From JBKDZR01 sp047971485 (GTDB taxonomy: Bacteria > Pseudomonadota > Alphaproteobacteria > Rhodobacterales > Rhodobacteraceae): a stretch of DNA of 43,432 nt. Position 1 is the stretch's first letter. Each line of letters opens with the position of its first letter. The position numbers and the translations under genes are program-made. Where the stretch lies: NCBI GenBank assembly GCA_047971485.1, contig JBKDZR010000056.1, forward strand, positions 1 to 43,432, in the 5' to 3' direction. The notes below the pieces were generated by a model. The model saw only the letters and a program-made list of their open reading frames with translations. It ran no database searches and had not been told where the DNA came from. Positions 8,256-16,407 of this stretch are shown piece by piece.

Positions 8256-8491
8256 GCTCGGCCCTCCGTGGCTGTACGGGACATCCGTTAACCAAAGGGT
8301 AGCTCTGTGTGGACTTTATTTCAAGAAAGCGGACAATCGGGTATGGAATCCCGCAGGCAGACCGTCATGGAGCGGCGCGTTTGGACAATGTGCTTTACGG
8401 AAAAGGCAACCTGCGCTGACCACCGGAACCGCGGACCCAAACAGCCTGACAGGGAAGCACGGGATCGCTGTATCCCCTGTGCCCCCCTCAT

Positions 8492-8520
8492 AAAAATGGC
8501 GACCAACAGGCCGCCATTTT
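8492..8520 (-). terminator. Intrinsic terminator of sodB
   Basis: Read on the minus strand, ATGGCG and CGCCAT form a stem with a 10-base loop followed by a T-run (TTTTTA). It starts about 25 bases after the sodB stop. Confidence 0.85.
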
Positions 8521-8540
8521 CGCTTTCGACAGCGCCAAGA

Positions 8541-9140
8541 TCACATGCGCGAGGCAACGTTTTCCCAGTTGACCAGCTTGTCGAGAAAATTGGTCAGATA
8601 GGCCGGGCGCTTGTTGCGGAAGTCGATGTAATAGCTGTGTTCCCACACATCGCAGCCCAGCAGGGCGGTCTGACCGAAGCACAGCGGGTTCACACCGTTT
8701 TCGGTCTTGGTTACTTTCAGGCTGCCATCGGTATCCTTGACCAGCCAGCACCAGCCTGACCCGAACTGACCCGCCCCGGCGGCGGCGAACTCTTCCTTGA
8801 ACTTGGCGACGGACCCGAAGGATTCGGTCAGCGCTTTTTCCAGTTCACCCGGCATCTTCTTTTCGCCCGGTCCCATCATTTCCCAGAACTGGTTGTGGTT
8901 CCAGAACTGCGAGGCGTTGTTGAAGATCCCGTTCTGGGCCACGGCCTTGGGATCATAGGTGCCCTTGATGATCTCTTCGACGGATTTGCCTTCCCACGGG
9001 GTGCCGGCGATGGCCTTGTTGCCATTGTCGACATAGGCCTTGTGGTGGATGTCATGGTGATATTCGAGGGTTTCCTTCGACATGCCCAGATCGGCAAGCG
9101 CATCGTGGGCATAGGGAAGGTCGGGAAGTTCAAAAGCCAT
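8541..9140 (-). CDS. sodB: Superoxide dismutase, Fe/Mn family (probably Fe)
   Basis: The 199-residue enzyme dismutates superoxide to oxygen and peroxide in the cytoplasm (no signal peptide). Metal ligands fit the family: H28 in EYHHDIHH, H82 in WNHNQFW, and D164 with H168 in CDVWEHSYY. The FeSOD-type Gln just before the second ligand (NASQFWNH, Q78) points to iron, although metal preference cannot be settled from motifs. The frame stays open further upstream to 9239, but the start at 9140 is placed at the usual MAFELPDLPYAH beginning, with GGGGG upstream. It stands alone with its own terminator. Confidence 0.95.
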   Translation of the reverse strand: MAFELPDLPYAHDALADLGMSKETLEYHHDIHHKAYVDNGNKAIAGTPWEGKSVEEIIKGTYDPKAVAQNGIFNNASQFWNHNQFWEMMGPGEKKMPGELEKALTESFGSVAKFKEEFAAAGAGQFGSGWCWLVKDTDGSLKVTKTENGVNPLCFGQTALLGCDVWEHSYYIDFRNKRPAYLTNFLDKLVNWENVASRM

Positions 9141-9275
9141 GGGATCCCCCTTGTCTTGGCATGCGTTCGGTTTGCGTAGATGACGCGGGGGGAGTTGGAT
9201 CGTCAACCCTTTGGCATCCGTCCCGGCCGCCTGAACCATCGCGATAAAGTGAAATGTTCAAGACAAGACAGCAGA

Positions 9276-9620
9276 TCAGCCCTGTTCCGCTTTCGGCGGC
9301 AGCGTTGTGACATGGCGCAGGGCAAGATCCGTCAGGGGCTGGCGGGTGTCGTCCAATTCCGCAAACGCCGCCGGATCGAGATGCACAAAGCCGCCCATCT
9401 TGCGCTTGCCATGGATCATCGGTTCGACCCCCTCAAGGGTGCAGGCCTCAGCCTCATGATCCTTGCCAACCCGGTACATGGCCGTCTTGTCCGAGATCAG
9501 CGCCAACATGTTTCCGTGCAGCAGAAAACAGATACCCCCGAACATGCGCTTTTCGATCAGTCCCGGCTGAAATCCCAGATCGGCGCGCATCCGTTCGGTC
9601 AGGTCTTCGCGAATGGTCAT
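9276..9620 (-). CDS. TfoX N-terminal domain protein
   Basis: The 114-residue protein consists of one TfoX/Sxy N-terminal domain. This is shown by RMFGGICFLLHGNMLALI near residues 25-42 and the KMGGFVHLDP block near 74-83. It lacks the C-terminal TfoX domain, as is common in alphaproteobacteria, where such proteins are small and not proven competence regulators. It starts four bases after the upstream gene's stop (TGA-GAC-ATG), so the two are translationally coupled. Function beyond the domain name is unknown. Confidence 0.82.
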   Translation of the reverse strand: MTIREDLTERMRADLGFQPGLIEKRMFGGICFLLHGNMLALISDKTAMYRVGKDHEAEACTLEGVEPMIHGKRKMGGFVHLDPAAFAELDDTRQPLTDLALRHVTTLPPKAEQG

Positions 9621-9623
9621 GTC

Positions 9624-10205
9624 TCAGTCCCTTGGCTGCCCTGCCAGAAAATCACGCCGGGCCCTAAGGGCCTGAGCATGCCCAAGAACCTCTGGCGGGA
9701 CAAGGCGGGCCAGGACCCCGGCCTCTGTGGCCATCAGCCGGTCATCATCATAATAGCGCAGAAACGTCGGCACGACATCGATCTGGCCCAACCCCACCCG
9801 GCTCCGGACCACTGCACGCATGTTGAGGAAAAGCGATTTCAGCACCTCGCCATCCTGCAACAGACCCGGGTTTTCCCCGATACGCTGGGCAATCTCGGCG
9901 CTTGTCTTGTCACCCAGAAACTGGATGTCGCGGATCGCCCGCTCGGCTTTCAGGCGATAGGCATTCAGGTTTTCGTGATCAAGCATCAACGGATTATCCC
10001 GGCCATGCAGCGCCTCAAGATCCCTGTAAGCGGTGACCAGGGTTTCCGCCGCATAGGTCTGCCATCTCTCCTCGAATGCCTTGCGGCGGTTTTCACCCAG
10101 GGTTCGCACGAACGTAACCCACGCCCCGAACAACAGGATCACCGCCGCAAAGCTTGAGGCGATGGCCTGCTTGGCCACCTCTTGCCAGAAGCTGAAATCT
10201 TCCAT
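9624..10205 (-). CDS. Hypothetical protein with one N-terminal membrane segment
   Basis: I do not recognise this 193-residue protein. The ATG at 10205 is chosen because GGAG stands eight bases upstream. An open frame continues to 10313 but without a ribosome site. A hydrophobic segment covers about residues 11-31 (QAIASSFAAVILLFGAWVTF). It is followed by a charged, helical, soluble region of about 160 residues with many Arg and Glu, probably cytoplasmic. No catalytic motif is evident. It is the first gene of a two-gene unit with the TfoX-domain protein. The ccmI operon diverges from its upstream side. Confidence 0.7.
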   Translation of the reverse strand: MEDFSFWQEVAKQAIASSFAAVILLFGAWVTFVRTLGENRRKAFEERWQTYAAETLVTAYRDLEALHGRDNPLMLDHENLNAYRLKAERAIRDIQFLGDKTSAEIAQRIGENPGLLQDGEVLKSLFLNMRAVVRSRVGLGQIDVVPTFLRYYDDDRLMATEAGVLARLVPPEVLGHAQALRARRDFLAGQPRD

Positions 10206-10338
10206 CCCGACATCTCCATTTTGAAAATACACGATCCACCAGACAAATGATCCCGCTTTCTGTCCAGCCCCCACACGGATCGCCGCAGTCGCGCATTCCA
10301 CCCTTTCCGCCACCGGAATCTGCGCTTATGTCACCCCC

Positions 10339-11562
10339 ATGATACTGTTTTGGATTGTCGCGCTGGGGCTTGCCTTGGCTGTCGGGGCCACGGTGCTGGC
10401 CGTCATGAGGCGCGGGCATGGCGCACAGCCGGCGGCCGCCGATTACGACATCGCCGTCTACCGCGATCAGCTGAGCGAAGTGGACCGGGATCTTGCCCGC
10501 GGTCTGGTGGATGAGGACGCCGCCACCCGCATCCGAACCGAGATCGGCCGCCGCATCCTTGATGCCGACCGCGCGGCCCGCACAGGCCCCGCACCGGCGG
10601 CCCCGCCCCGGATGGGCCGGACGCTCTCGGGGCTGGCGCTGCTGCTGGTCGCCGCCGGCAGCGCCCTTCTGTATACGCAACTCGGGGCGCCAGGCTATCG
10701 CGACCTGCCCCTTCAGACCCGCCTGGACCAGGCCGAGGATCTGCGCCGCACCCGCCCATCACAGACCGATGCCGAAAGCGTCGTGACCCCTGCTCCAGGC
10801 ATCGCCCCCGATGCTCAATACGCCGATCTACTGGACAAGCTGCGCCAGGCCGTGGCCCAGCATCCCGATGATCTGCAAGGGCTGACATTGCTGGTTCGGA
10901 ACGAAGCCGCGCTTGGCAATTTCGCCGCCGCCCACGCCGCACAGCACCAGCGCCTTGCTGTTCTGGGCGATACCGCATCGGGACAAGACTGGGCCGATTA
11001 TGCCGATCTGCTGATCCTTGCCGCCGGGGGCTATGTATCGCCCGAAGCGGAAACCGCTCTTGGCCAGGCCCTGGCCCGCGATCCCGCAAACGGGCCAGCG
11101 CGCTACTATTCGGGGCTGCTCTTTGCCCAGACCGGCCGGCCGGACAAGGCCTTTGGCCTGTGGCGGCAATTGCTGGACACCAGCCCCCCCGAGGCGCCCT
11201 GGGTGCCCCCTGTGCACGCCCAGATCGAAGAGGCCGCAGCCCGCGCCGGTATCGCCTATCAACTGCCCCCTGCCGTTGCCCTGCCCGGCCCCAGCCGCGC
11301 GGATATCGAAGCCGCCGAGACACTGGATGATGCGGGGCGGGCCCAGATGATCCAGGGCATGGTCGACAGCCTGGCCGACCGGCTGGCCAGCCAGGGCGGA
11401 CCGGCCGAGGAATGGGCCCGTCTGATCAGCGCCCTGGGGGTTCTGGGAGAAACCGACAGGGCCCGGGCGATCTGGACCGAAGGCCGTGCCGTCTTTTCCG
11501 GCGATGCGGCGGGGCTGGCCCTTCTGGCCCAGGCGGCCAGCCAGGCGGGACTGAGCCAATGA
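10339..11562 (+). CDS. ccmI: c-type cytochrome biogenesis protein CcmI
   Basis: CcmI holds apocytochrome c for the heme ligation complex (CcmF/H/I) at the periplasmic face of the membrane. The 407 residues show the family layout: a first membrane segment (about 2-22), a cytoplasmic loop with the signature YRDQLSEVDRDLARGLVDE (about 41-59), a second membrane segment (about 94-113), and a periplasmic TPR-like C-terminal region rich in Ala. Its stop overlaps the start of ruvX (ATGA at 11559-11562). The partners CcmF, CcmH and CcmE are encoded 20-27 kb away in this window, so the ccm set is dispersed. The start follows the divergent promoter region shared with the gene at 10205. Confidence 0.92.
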   Translation: MILFWIVALGLALAVGATVLAVMRRGHGAQPAAADYDIAVYRDQLSEVDRDLARGLVDEDAATRIRTEIGRRILDADRAARTGPAPAAPPRMGRTLSGLALLLVAAGSALLYTQLGAPGYRDLPLQTRLDQAEDLRRTRPSQTDAESVVTPAPGIAPDAQYADLLDKLRQAVAQHPDDLQGLTLLVRNEAALGNFAAAHAAQHQRLAVLGDTASGQDWADYADLLILAAGGYVSPEAETALGQALARDPANGPARYYSGLLFAQTGRPDKAFGLWRQLLDTSPPEAPWVPPVHAQIEEAAARAGIAYQLPPAVALPGPSRADIEAAETLDDAGRAQMIQGMVDSLADRLASQGGPAEEWARLISALGVLGETDRARAIWTEGRAVFSGDAAGLALLAQAASQAGLSQ

Positions 11563-12041
11563 TCCAGGAAGCCTTTACCGCCTTCGCCGCAGCCCTGCCC
11601 CCCTACCGGGCACTGGTCGGGCTGGATCTGGGAACCAAGACCATCGGGGTTGCGGTCTCCGATCTGCTCTGGTCGACGGCAACGCCTCTGCACACCATCC
11701 GGCGGCGCAAGTTCTCGGCCGACGCCCAGGCCTTGCTGGCCCTCTTCGCCGATCGCGACATTGGCGGCGTGATCCTTGGGCTGCCGATGAACATGGACGG
11801 CACCGAGGGCCCGCGCTGCCAGTCGACCCGGGCCTTCGCCCGCAACCTGGCCGGGCTGAGCGACCTGCCCATCGGCTTCTGGGACGAACGTCTGTCTACC
11901 GTCGCCGCCGAACGCGCCCTGCTGGAAGCCGACACCTCCCGCGCCAAACGTGCCGAGGTGATCGACCACGTCGCTGCCGGCTATATCCTGCAAGGCGCGC
12001 TGGACCGCCTGGCCCATCTCGGCGGCGGGCACCCGGCATGA
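11559..12041 (+). CDS. ruvX: Putative pre-16S rRNA nuclease / Holliday junction resolvase-like YqgF
   Basis: The 160-residue protein is a member of the YqgF/RuvX RNase H-fold family, which processes the 16S rRNA 5' end and was earlier predicted to be a Holliday junction resolvase. The fold's first acidic motif is seen in VGLDLGTKTIGVAVSD (about 19-34). The GLPMNMDGTEGPRC block and the WDERLSTVAAERALLE block (about 108-123) are typical. A final acidic residue lies in VIDHVAAGYILQ. It is coupled to ccmI by an ATGA overlap and to the DUF1289 gene by another ATGA overlap at 12038-12041. Confidence 0.92.
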   Translation: MIQEAFTAFAAALPPYRALVGLDLGTKTIGVAVSDLLWSTATPLHTIRRRKFSADAQALLALFADRDIGGVILGLPMNMDGTEGPRCQSTRAFARNLAGLSDLPIGFWDERLSTVAAERALLEADTSRAKRAEVIDHVAAGYILQGALDRLAHLGGGHPA

Positions 12042-12250
12042 CATCCCGCCGGCCGCGCCGCCGCCGCGGGGGCCTCGACAGCCCCTGCATCAACCTGTGC
12101 ACCATCGAGCCCCGGACCCGGCGCTGCGCAGGATGTCACCGCACGATCGACGAAATCAGCCGCTGGGCCACGATGAGTACAGGCCAGCGCCGCCGGATCA
12201 TGGCCGATCTGCCCCGCCGTGCCCCGGCCCCGGACAACACGACACCCTGA
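12038..12250 (+). CDS. DUF1289 family protein
   Basis: The 70-residue protein carries the DUF1289 cysteine pattern C17-x3-C21-x8-C30-x2-C33 followed by RTIDEISRW, which suggests a small metal-binding (zinc or iron-sulfur) fold. The N-terminus is very Arg-rich. It is the third gene of a tightly overlapping unit with ccmI and ruvX. The biochemical role of the family is not established. Confidence 0.85.
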   Translation: MTSRRPRRRRGGLDSPCINLCTIEPRTRRCAGCHRTIDEISRWATMSTGQRRRIMADLPRRAPAPDNTTP

Positions 12251-12309
12251 TCGCTCCCACCGAAGGGGGAAGCATGGCAACAGTCGCCAGCGCCTGCCAC
12301 GCCCCAAAA

Positions 12310-12331
12310 ATGGCCACGTTGCCACGGCCAT
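12310..12331. other. Hairpin ATGGCC-N10-GGCCAT downstream of DUF1289
   Basis: A 6-bp stem with a 10-base loop lies 60 bases after the DUF1289 stop. On the plus strand it lacks a T-run. On the minus strand it is followed by TTTTT. No minus-strand gene feeds into it, so it may be a weak bidirectional end for the ccmI operon. Confidence 0.35.
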
Positions 12332-12386
12332 CAGGCATTATTTCGCACAATCTATCCAAAAAGAATAAAATTTTTTCCTTTATGTG

Positions 12387-12400
12387 TTCTTGCGCACGAA
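12387..12400. promoter_or_regulatory. Near-palindrome upstream of the LuxR-type gene
   Basis: TTCTTGCGCACGAA reads almost the same on both strands (12 of 14 positions). It sits in an AT-rich patch about 53 bases before the luxR-type start. Its position suits an autoregulatory operator for the adjacent regulator. That is an inference from location only. Confidence 0.35.
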
Positions 12401-12453
12401 TCTTTCCCTGATTCTGCCTTATGCTTCCGGTACAGGATCGGGAGGCGAAAACC

Positions 12454-13251
12454 ATGACCAACATAAGAACAAAGGCGGATCTGGCCGGCAACATGGCCGA
12501 CTTTCAGATGACCCGCAACCTGAACACAATCGTCGGCGCGCAGGATATCGACACGGTCTGGCATGTGCTGACCAGATCGCTGGCCGCCATCGGCTTTGAC
12601 CGGATCATCTATGGCTGCACCCATTGCCGAACGGAAAGCTCGTTCGGGGATCCACAGGATATGCTGATCCTGACCAATCACGACCCGGCCTATCTGGACA
12701 ACTATGTCGACGAGGGCATGTATTTCCACGCCCCGATGATCCGCTGGGCCCAGAACAACACCGGATCCTGCAGCTGGAACTGGATTTCCGAAAACCTGCA
12801 CCGGTTGACCACACCGGAACAGCGCGTGGTGGAATTCAACCGCTCGAAAGGGGTGGTGGCCGGTTATACGCTCAGCTTCGAGTACAGTTCCTGCCGCACC
12901 CGGGGCGCCATGTCCCTGACAGCGCAGGCCGGGCTGGGGCAACGCCTGGCCGACAGCATCTGGGCCAAGGTGGGGGCGGATCTGGAACTGATGTGCAACG
13001 TCGCGCACATGAAGATCCTGTCCCTGCCCCACAAGGGCCGCCGCCGTCCCCTGACAGCGCGCCAACGCGAGGTGCTGGAATGGGTCAGCGACGGCAAGAC
13101 CACCCAGGACATCGCGACAATCATGGGACTGACCGCCGCCACCATCGAAAAGCACCTGCGCCTGGCCCGCGAAACACTGGATGTCGAAACCACGACCCAG
13201 GCGGTGATGAAAGCCACAGTCCAGAACCAGATCTTCCAGATGCAGGCGTGA
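12454..13251 (+). CDS. LuxR-family transcriptional regulator with autoinducer-binding domain (solo)
   Basis: The 265-residue protein has an N-terminal autoinducer-binding domain (about 20-180) and a C-terminal LuxR helix-turn-helix (about 200-255; LTARQREVLEWVSDGKTTQD then MGLTAATIEKHL). The ligand-domain landmarks FDRIIYG and SCSWNW are present. However, the conserved Asp-Pro of AHL pockets aligns with Ala-Pro (MYFHAPMIRWA, about 89-99), so AHL binding is doubtful. No luxI lies within the window, which makes it a solo. The start at 12454 follows GGGAGG at 12440-12445; an upstream ATG at 12421 lacks a site. A near-palindrome lies 53 bases upstream. Confidence 0.87.
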   Translation: MTNIRTKADLAGNMADFQMTRNLNTIVGAQDIDTVWHVLTRSLAAIGFDRIIYGCTHCRTESSFGDPQDMLILTNHDPAYLDNYVDEGMYFHAPMIRWAQNNTGSCSWNWISENLHRLTTPEQRVVEFNRSKGVVAGYTLSFEYSSCRTRGAMSLTAQAGLGQRLADSIWAKVGADLELMCNVAHMKILSLPHKGRRRPLTARQREVLEWVSDGKTTQDIATIMGLTAATIEKHLRLARETLDVETTTQAVMKATVQNQIFQMQA

Positions 13252-13530
13252 TCAAAGCGTGTTGAAGGCGGCCCAGGCCCGAGACCCAGATTGTACCGGA
13301 AGGCGTCAAAGCAACCGAAAAGGTGGGGTTTTCCCGACTTCCTCAGAAGGAACAAAAATGAAACACGGTAGTTAACAATGTTTTTATCAAACGCTGGTCA
13401 TTTCTTGAAAACGAATTTACCCAGCATCATGTTATCGTATCAGTAACCACGGGTGGCCTATGTCACCCCGGGTATCAGTATCGGACGGGGCTGCTGTCAT
13501 CCCCAGTTTCAGACGGCTCCCGACGTGAAA
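13252..13530. other. Intergenic gap between luxR-type gene and tsf, no gene seen
   Basis: This stretch separates the convergent luxR-type gene and tsf. The first part is ordinary GC-rich sequence. Bases 13355-13440 are AT-rich and contain a TTGAAA at 13405-13410 without a well-spaced -10 partner. No reading frame longer than a few codons has a ribosome site, and I see no intrinsic terminator for the luxR-type gene. Confidence 0.5.
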
Positions 13531-13561
13531 GGGGCGGCAAGGGTAATACCCTCGCCGCCCC
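13531..13561 (-). terminator. Intrinsic terminator of rpsB-tsf
   Basis: GGGGCGGC and GCCGCCCC pair over a further AGGGT/ACCCT stem, and on the minus strand TTTC follows. It is a strong GC hairpin placed 28 bases after the tsf stop. Confidence 0.85.
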
Positions 13562-13588
13562 AATTTCTTGCCAGGCGATCCCTGCGGA

Positions 13589-14464
13589 TCAGCCCTTGGC
13601 GGCTTTGGCCACCTCGGCGGCAAAGTCTTCTTCTTCTTTGGTGATGCCTTCGCCGACCTCAAGCCGGACGAAACCGGTGATCTCGACCCCGGCATCTTTG
13701 GCGGCGGCACCCACGGTCAGATCCGGGTTCACCACGAAAGACTGGTTCAACAGCGTGACTTCGGAGAAGAATTTCTTCATCCGGCCTTCGATCATCTTCT
13801 CGATGACCTGCTCGGGCTTGCCGCTTTCACGGGCCTGTTCGCTCAGGACATTGCGTTCGCGGTCCACCAGCGCCGGGTCGATGTCCTTTTCGGACAGCGA
13901 GGCGGGGTTGATCGCAGCAACGTGCATGGCGACCTGACGGCCGAATTCCTCGTTGTCGCCCTTCAGCGCAACCAGCACACCGATCTTGCCCATGCCTTCG
14001 GCGGCGGCGTTGTGCACATAGGACACCACCTTGTCGCCTGAAATCACCGCCATGCGGCGCAGCGACATGTTTTCACCGATCGTGGCGATCTTGCCGGTGA
14101 TGGTTTCCTCAACCGTCTTGCCGCCCAGGTCGGCCGCCTTCAGCGCGTCGATATCGTTGACCTTCAGCGCGGCACCGGCGATGGCCGCAACCATGGTCTG
14201 GAATTCGGCGTTCTTGGCGACGAAATCGGTTTCCGAGTTCACCTCAACCGCAATACCCCGGGCGCCTTCAACGGCAACGCCAACCAGGCCCTCGGCCGCC
14301 GTCCGGCCCGATTTCTTGGCCGCCTTGGCCAGCCCCTTGGTGCGCAGCCAGTCGACCGCCGCTTCCATGTCCCCGGCACTTTCGGTCAGCGCCTTCTTGG
14401 CGTCCATCATGCCCGCGCCGGTCTTGTCGCGCAGTTCCTTCACCAATGCTGCGGTAATTGCCAT
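13589..14464 (-). CDS. tsf: Translation elongation factor Ts
   Basis: EF-Ts is the nucleotide exchange factor that recycles EF-Tu in the cytoplasm. The 291-residue length is typical. The N-terminal UBA-like domain is seen in VKELRDKTGAGMMDAKKAL (8-26). The EF-Tu-contacting core contains VNSETDFVAKNAEF (about 75-88). The C-terminal core is complete. The start at 14464 gives the standard MAITAALVKELR beginning. It follows rpsB on the same strand with a 95-base spacer containing a hairpin, the usual alphaproteobacterial order. A strong terminator closes the unit. Confidence 0.97.
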   Translation of the reverse strand: MAITAALVKELRDKTGAGMMDAKKALTESAGDMEAAVDWLRTKGLAKAAKKSGRTAAEGLVGVAVEGARGIAVEVNSETDFVAKNAEFQTMVAAIAGAALKVNDIDALKAADLGGKTVEETITGKIATIGENMSLRRMAVISGDKVVSYVHNAAAEGMGKIGVLVALKGDNEEFGRQVAMHVAAINPASLSEKDIDPALVDRERNVLSEQARESGKPEQVIEKMIEGRMKKFFSEVTLLNQSFVVNPDLTVGAAAKDAGVEITGFVRLEVGEGITKEEEDFAAEVAKAAKG

Positions 14465-14532
14465 CTTGGCTCTCCTCGTCATCCCAGTGGGCCAGCTGCA
14501 GCGTATCCGCAGCCGGCGACAATTCGGTAACA

Positions 14533-14552
14533 CCGCGCCCTGTCAGGCGCGG
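14533..14552 (-). promoter_or_regulatory. Hairpin between rpsB and tsf
   Basis: CCGCGCC (14533-14539) and GGCGCGG (14546-14552) form a 7-bp stem just after the rpsB stop. No T-run follows on the minus strand, so it more likely tunes mRNA stability or read-through into tsf than fully terminates. Confidence 0.45.
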
Positions 14553-14559
14553 CGCCGGT

Positions 14560-15330
14560 TCACCCCTCGGCCTGCGCGGCCTCTTCAAGGATCTCTTCAA
14601 CGGGCGTCTCTTCCAGATCGCCCAGATCGATCCCGGCGGCGCCCATCTGGGCGGTCATGCCGTCCAGTGCCGCACGGGCAACCAGATCACAATAAAGCGA
14701 GATGGCGCGCGCGGCGTCATCGTTGCCGGGGATGATATAGTCCACACCTTCGGGCGAGCAGTTGGTATCGACCACGGCGACCACCGGAATACCCAGTTTC
14801 TTGGCTTCCAGGATGGCCAGGTCTTCCTTGTTCACGTCGATGACGAACAGCATGTCCGGCACGCCGCCCATCTCGCGGATCCCGCCAAGGCTGGCGGTCA
14901 GCTTCTGCTGCTCGCGTTCCATGCCCAGGCGTTCCTTCTTGGTCAGGCCCTCGGCCCCCAGCGCCATGTTCTCGTCGATGGCCTTCAGGCGCTTGATCGA
15001 CTGGGACACGGTTTTCCAGTTGGTCAGCGTGCCACCCAACCAACGGTGGTTCATGTAGTACTGGGCGCATTTCTCGGCCGCATCGGCGATCGGCTTTTGC
15101 GCCTGGCGCTTGGTGCCGACGAACAGGATCCGGCCGCCCTTGGCAACGGTTTCGCGGATCGCATTCAGCGCGGCGTCCAGCATCGGGGCCGTCTGGGTCA
15201 GGTCGACGATATGGATGCCATTGCGGTCGCCATAGATGAACGGCGCCATGCGCGGGTTCCAACGCTGGGTCTGGTGACCAAAGTGCACGCCAGCTTCGAG
15301 CAGCTGACGCATGGTGAAATCGGGCGTCAT
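14560..15330 (-). CDS. rpsB: 30S ribosomal protein S2
   Basis: S2 is a 30S subunit protein near the S1 docking site. The 256 residues show the family's start block TMRQLLEAGVHFGHQTQRWN and the YYMNHRWLGGTLTNWKTV segment, with an acidic C-terminal tail (EETPVEEILEE). Two in-frame ATGs exist, at 15336 and 15330. The AAAGGAA site (15343-15337) is only two bases from the first but eight from the second, so 15330 is chosen. About 40 bases further upstream on the minus strand a small palindrome (GAGCGAACGCTC, 15372-15383) may form a leader hairpin, possibly for autoregulation by S2. That is inference. Confidence 0.96.
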   Translation of the reverse strand: MTPDFTMRQLLEAGVHFGHQTQRWNPRMAPFIYGDRNGIHIVDLTQTAPMLDAALNAIRETVAKGGRILFVGTKRQAQKPIADAAEKCAQYYMNHRWLGGTLTNWKTVSQSIKRLKAIDENMALGAEGLTKKERLGMEREQQKLTASLGGIREMGGVPDMLFVIDVNKEDLAILEAKKLGIPVVAVVDTNCSPEGVDYIIPGNDDAARAISLYCDLVARAALDGMTAQMGAAGIDLGDLEETPVEEILEEAAQAEG

Positions 15331-15705
15331 ATCCATTTCCTTTCCGGTTTACGCCTTGGACGGGGCTTTGAGAGCGTTCGCTCAACCGGTGGACCATCAG
15401 GGATGTCTCCCCCGACCAGCCCGGCCCCGCCTGTGAAGTGGGTGCGCCTTATCCCAGCCCCCGGGGATTGGCAAGCGGCAATTCCCGATCCGGCCCCGTC
15501 CCGGCGGCCGCACAGCGCCCCACAAGGCCGGCCCAGGGGGAACATCCGCAGGGGCATTTCAAGGCGTGCTGCGGAAGACAGCCCACGAAATGCACAGAGA
15601 TTCATCGGTACAGCCATGCCCGGGCTTGCCCACCCGACCCGCCATTGTGAACAGGTTACCAAAGCACTACACAAGGCGGGAACCGACCCGAGCCTCAGGT
15701 GACGC
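15331..15705. other. Divergent promoter region of rpsB and the DUF502 gene
   Basis: The gap holds the rpsB leader on the minus strand, with a short palindrome at 15372-15383, and the upstream region of the DUF502 gene on the plus strand. I see no gene with a credible ribosome site and no repeat. Confidence 0.55.
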
Positions 15706-16407
15706 ATGCTTGATCCGCACGCCCCGGAAAATCCGCCACGCAAATCCGGCCTCTGGGGTGGGCTGCGCGCCAGTTTCCTGACCGGGATCGTCGTCATCGC
15801 GCCCATCGGCCTGACCGTCTATCTGCTGTGGACGGTGATAGGCTGGATCGACGCCTTCGTGCTGCCTCTGGTTCCACAGATCTGGCGGCCCGAGCACTAT
15901 ATCGGCATCAACCTGCGCGGTGTCGGGGTCATCTTTTTCCTGATCTTCACCATTCTGGTCGGCTGGATCGCCAAGGGGCTGATCGGCCGGTCGATGATCC
16001 GCTGGGCGGAACGCCTGGTTTATCGGATGCCGGTCGTGCGCTCGATCTATACCGGGCTCAAGCAGATCGCCGAAACCGTCTTTGCCCAGCAGGATGCCAA
16101 TTTCGAGAAGGCCTGTCTGATCGAATATCCGCGCAAGGGGGTTTGGGCCGTGGGCTTTATCTCGACCAGGGCCAAGGGAGAAATCAGCCACACCCTGGGG
16201 GACGGCGCCCCGATGCTCAGCATCTTCGTGCCAACGACGCCGAACCCGACCTCGGGCTTTCTGCTGTTTGCCCCGGCCACCGAGGTGATCGAGTTGAAAA
16301 TGTCGATCGAGGATGCCGCCAAGCTGGTGATCTCGGCAGGGCTGGTCTATCCGAACAACATTGACCCCTCCGGCACGCCCCGGGTCGAACCACCCCAAAA
16401 GGGATAG
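15706..16407 (+). CDS. DUF502 family membrane protein
   Basis: The 233-residue protein belongs to the DUF502 family of two-TM inner membrane proteins. Membrane segments lie near residues 24-46 (SFLTGIVVIAPIGLTVYLLW) and 72-92 (GVGVIFFLIFTILVGWIAKG). A typical motif follows, YRMPVVRSIYTGLKQIAETV (about 106-125), then a soluble beta-rich C-terminal region with VFVPTTPNPTSGFLL-like sequence. The stop codon TAG at 16405-16407 supplies the first base of a repeat element. Family function is unknown, with only loose links to envelope stress. Confidence 0.88.
   Translation: MLDPHAPENPPRKSGLWGGLRASFLTGIVVIAPIGLTVYLLWTVIGWIDAFVLPLVPQIWRPEHYIGINLRGVGVIFFLIFTILVGWIAKGLIGRSMIRWAERLVYRMPVVRSIYTGLKQIAETVFAQQDANFEKACLIEYPRKGVWAVGFISTRAKGEISHTLGDGAPMLSIFVPTTPNPTSGFLLFAPATEVIELKMSIEDAAKLVISAGLVYPNNIDPSGTPRVEPPQKG

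Noticed and set aside
9180..10157. 325-codon plus-strand frame opposite the TfoX and one-TM genes
   Set aside because: It spans two genes that are coupled by a three-base spacer with proper ribosome sites on the minus strand.
12310..12331. Possible minus-strand small RNA ending at the ATGGCC/GGCCAT hairpin with TTTTT
   Set aside because: No well-spaced minus-strand promoter was found upstream of it, so it is kept only as a hairpin.
13355..13440. Possible promoter and tiny frame (ATG AAA CAC GGT AGT TAA) in the AT-rich patch
   Set aside because: The frame is five codons long, and the TTGAAA element lacks a -10 at an acceptable distance.
13568..15702. Long plus-strand open frames opposite tsf and rpsB (for example 13568-14041 and 14458-15702)
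   Set aside because: They are mirror frames of GC-rich conserved ribosomal genes. They have no ribosome sites and no recognisable protein, while the minus-strand products are unmistakable.
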